DNA of 56,973 bases from Parazoarcus communis SWub3 = DSM 12120. Its GTDB lineage: Bacteria > Pseudomonadota > Gammaproteobacteria > Burkholderiales > Rhodocyclaceae. Each line of letters starts with the position of its first letter. The stretch's first letter is position 1. Below, one piece after another: positions 55,353-56,973 of the stretch. The notes below the pieces were generated by a model. It was not told the origin of the DNA. It saw only the letters and a program-made list of their open reading frames with translations, and searched no databases. A program made the position numbers and the translations under genes. The stretch is taken from positions 1-56,973 of the forward strand of contig NZ_QKOE01000022.1 of assembly GCF_003226565.1 (NCBI RefSeq), given 5' to 3'.

Positions 55353-56135
55353 ATGGACAACACCTTGATCGAACAGCTGGGTGACGAGCTTTATCAGGCA
55401 CTGGTCAAGCGCGAAGTGCTGGCGCCGCTGACCGAACGCCATCCCGACATCACCATCGATGACGCCTACTGCATCCAGCAGCGCATGAACGCGCGCAGGT
55501 TGGCGGCGGGCGAGCGCGTGGTGGGCAAGAAGATCGGCGTCACCTCGAAGGCCGTCATGAACATGCTGGGCGTGTACCAGCCTGATTTCGGCATCCTGAC
55601 CGATGGCATGCTCTACAACGAGGGCGAGGCGATACCGGCGAATACCCTGATCCAGCCCAAGGCCGAGGGCGAGATTGCCTTCGTGCTGAAGAAGGACTTG
55701 AAGGGCCCCGGCGTGACGGCTGCCGATGTGCTGGCCGCGACCGAAGGGGTGATGACCTGCTTCGAAATCGTCGATTCGCGGATCCGTGACTGGAAGATCA
55801 AGATTCAGGACACCGTCGCCGACAACGCGTCCTGCGGGGTTTTCGTACTTGGCGACAGCCTGGTCGACCCGCGGCGGGTGGACCTCAACACCTGCGGCAT
55901 GATCCTGGAAAAGAATGGCGAGATCGTCGCCACCGGTGCCGGTGCCGCGGCGCTGGGCGCACCGGCCAACGCAGTCGCCTGGCTGGCCAACACGCTCGGC
56001 GGGCTCGACATCCCGCTGAAAGCGGGTGAGGTCATCCTGTCCGGATCGCTTGCGATCATGGTCCCGGTTCAGGCCGGAGACAACCTGCGGGTCAGTATTG
56101 GCGGCATCGGCGGCTGCTCGGTGCGCTTTGTCTGA
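55353..56135 (+). CDS. dmpE: 2-oxopent-4-enoate (2-hydroxypenta-2,4-dienoate) hydratase
   Basis: A 260-residue hydratase that adds water to 2-hydroxypenta-2,4-dienoate to form 4-hydroxy-2-oxovalerate. Marks are GKKIGVTSKAVMNMLGVYQP, QPKAEGEIAFVLKKDL and DNASCGVFVLG. It is much closer to DmpE than to the homologous decarboxylase DmpH. The gap to dmpC is only 115 bases and holds no dmpD gene. Confidence 0.9.
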   Translation: MDNTLIEQLGDELYQALVKREVLAPLTERHPDITIDDAYCIQQRMNARRLAAGERVVGKKIGVTSKAVMNMLGVYQPDFGILTDGMLYNEGEAIPANTLIQPKAEGEIAFVLKKDLKGPGVTAADVLAATEGVMTCFEIVDSRIRDWKIKIQDTVADNASCGVFVLGDSLVDPRRVDLNTCGMILEKNGEIVATGAGAAALGAPANAVAWLANTLGGLDIPLKAGEVILSGSLAIMVPVQAGDNLRVSIGGIGGCSVRFV

Positions 56136-56240
56136 GGCAATGGCCCGGTTCATACCTTTCAGGCGCGTGGCGGCGAGCTCCCTCTCCATCTCACTCCCCA
56201 GCCGCCGCGTTGCCTGTTCTTCTGCGACGAGGATTTCCAG

Positions 56241-56973
56241 ATGAGCAACAAGATCAAATGCGCCCTGATCGGACCGGGCAACATCGGTACCGACCTGCTG
56301 TACAAACTGCGCCGCTCGCCGGTGCTCGAACCGGTGTGGATGGTGGGCATCGACGCCGGCTCGGAAGGACTGGCGCGTGCGCGCGAACTGGGCCTCAAGA
56401 CCACCGCGGACGGCGTCGACGGCCTGCTGCCGCAGGTGCTGGCTGACGGCGTGCAGATTGCCTTCGATGCCACCAGCGCCTATGTGCATGCGGAGAACAG
56501 CCGCAAGCTCAACGAACTCGGGGTGCTGATGATCGACCTCACCCCGGCCGCGATCGGCCCGTTCTGCGTGCCGCCGGTCAACCTCAAGGAGCACGTCGGC
56601 CGTGGCGAGATGAACGTCAACATGGTCACCTGCGGCGGCCAGGCCACGATTCCGATGGTGGCCGCGGTGTCGCGGGTGCAGCCGGTGACCTACGGCGAGA
56701 TCGTCGCCACCGTGTCCTCCAAATCGGCCGGCCCGGGCACGCGCAAGAACATCGACGAATTCACCCGCACCACCGCCGGCGCGGTGGAGAAGGTCGGCGG
56801 CGCGAAAAAGGGCAAGGCCATCATCATCCTCAACCCGGCCGAGCCGCCGCTGATCATGCGCGACACGGTGCACTGCCTGACCGAGACCGAACCGGACCAG
56901 CAGAAGATCACCGAATCGATCCACGCCATGATTCACGAGGTGCAGAAATACGTGCCCGGCTACCGCCTGGTCA
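56241..56973 (+). CDS. dmpF: Acetaldehyde dehydrogenase (acylating), partial
   Basis: The window shows the first 244 codons from ATG 56241; the gene runs past the end. It has the NAD-binding start [20 protein letters not shown] and the catalytic Cys region [15 protein letters not shown]. DmpF turns acetaldehyde into acetyl-CoA, channelled from the aldolase DmpG. Codon use is very GC-rich here, like its neighbours. Confidence 0.93.
   Translation, partial: MSNKIKCALIGPGNIGTDLLYKLRRSPVLEPVWMVGIDAGSEGLARARELGLKTTADGVDGLLPQVLADGVQIAFDATSAYVHAENSRKLNELGVLMIDLTPAAIGPFCVPPVNLKEHVGRGEMNVNMVTCGGQATIPMVAAVSRVQPVTYGEIVATVSSKSAGPGTRKNIDEFTRTTAGAVEKVGGAKKGKAIIILNPAEPPLIMRDTVHCLTETEPDQQKITESIHAMIHEVQKYVPGYRLV

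Noticed and set aside
55353-56135. Annotating this gene as 4-oxalocrotonate decarboxylase (dmpH)
   Set aside because: The motifs GKKIGVTSKAVMNMLGVYQP and DNASCGVFVLG and its place before dmpF fit DmpE better than DmpH.

Overview
The window looks like a chromosomal segment of a GC-rich betaproteobacterium, most likely Rhodocyclales (Azoarcus/Thauera/Aromatoleum type). The reasons are the codon use, a dmp-type phenol catabolic cluster with a DmpR regulator, pobA/pobR, and several uncharacterised families typical of Betaproteobacteria (DUF3348, DUF802, DUF2894). It opens with the end of an rRNA operon (5S plus terminator) and an IS66-like remnant. It closes inside dmpF.

Layout: (1) 1-450, 5S rRNA, terminator and decayed IS66-type end. 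(2) 556-5347, a minus-strand three-gene condensin-like operon (kleisin/MukE-like/SMC, Mks or Jet type) with no nuclease partner. (3) prfB with its programmed frameshift, then a DUF2721 gene. (4) 7200-12340, a tightly overlapping pyrimidine-salvage/degradation operon urc1-urc4-upp-rutR-codA, preceded by a RutR-like box. (5) 13006-17375, a four-gene overlapping operon DUF3348 - MotA/ZorA-like protein with a long tail - MotB/ZorB-like OmpA protein - DUF2894, which resembles the Zorya motor module but lacks Zorya effectors. (6) 17632-28555, mixed housekeeping genes (NudC, pirin, Fe-S oxidoreductase half, repeat protein plus acyltransferase-like pair, glutathione peroxidase, exonuclease/GIY-YIG fusion, NCS2-like permease). 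(7) 28785-33051, a PAS hybrid kinase with an OmpR-type regulator, then a soluble multi-PAS protein with a minimal chemoreceptor tip. (8) 34182-38638, an overlapping lipid-type biosynthetic operon: fatty-acid hydroxylase, desaturase, a ketoacyl-synthase III fused to a haem-oxygenase-like domain, and an unknown protein. (9) 39014-41509, LysE exporter, AraC regulator, YqeY and a thioredoxin-like protein. (10) 41625-56973, an aromatic catabolism island: pobA/pobR, dmpR, a dmpQ-type ferredoxin, dmpKLMNOP, dmpB, a GntR repressor, a GlcG/HbpS-like gene, dmpC, dmpE and dmpF.

How the island works: phenol is hydroxylated to catechol by DmpKLMNOP, catechol is cleaved by DmpB, and the semialdehyde is oxidised by DmpC and processed by DmpE/DmpF (and genes beyond the window) toward pyruvate and acetyl-CoA. 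Two sigma-54 promoters, before the ferredoxin and before dmpK, are expected to answer to DmpR. The palindrome AATCTCGAGATT occurs before the ferredoxin gene, before dmpB and in the gntR divergent region, with a degenerate copy before dmpK. That makes it the probable operator of the GntR protein, layered on DmpR activation.

The strongest candidates for undescribed biology are the KAS III/haem-oxygenase-like fusion operon and the Zorya-like motor operon. The URC pyrimidine operon and the four-site GntR/DmpR dual circuit follow. All functional statements come from reading translated sequence and motifs; no database search was run.
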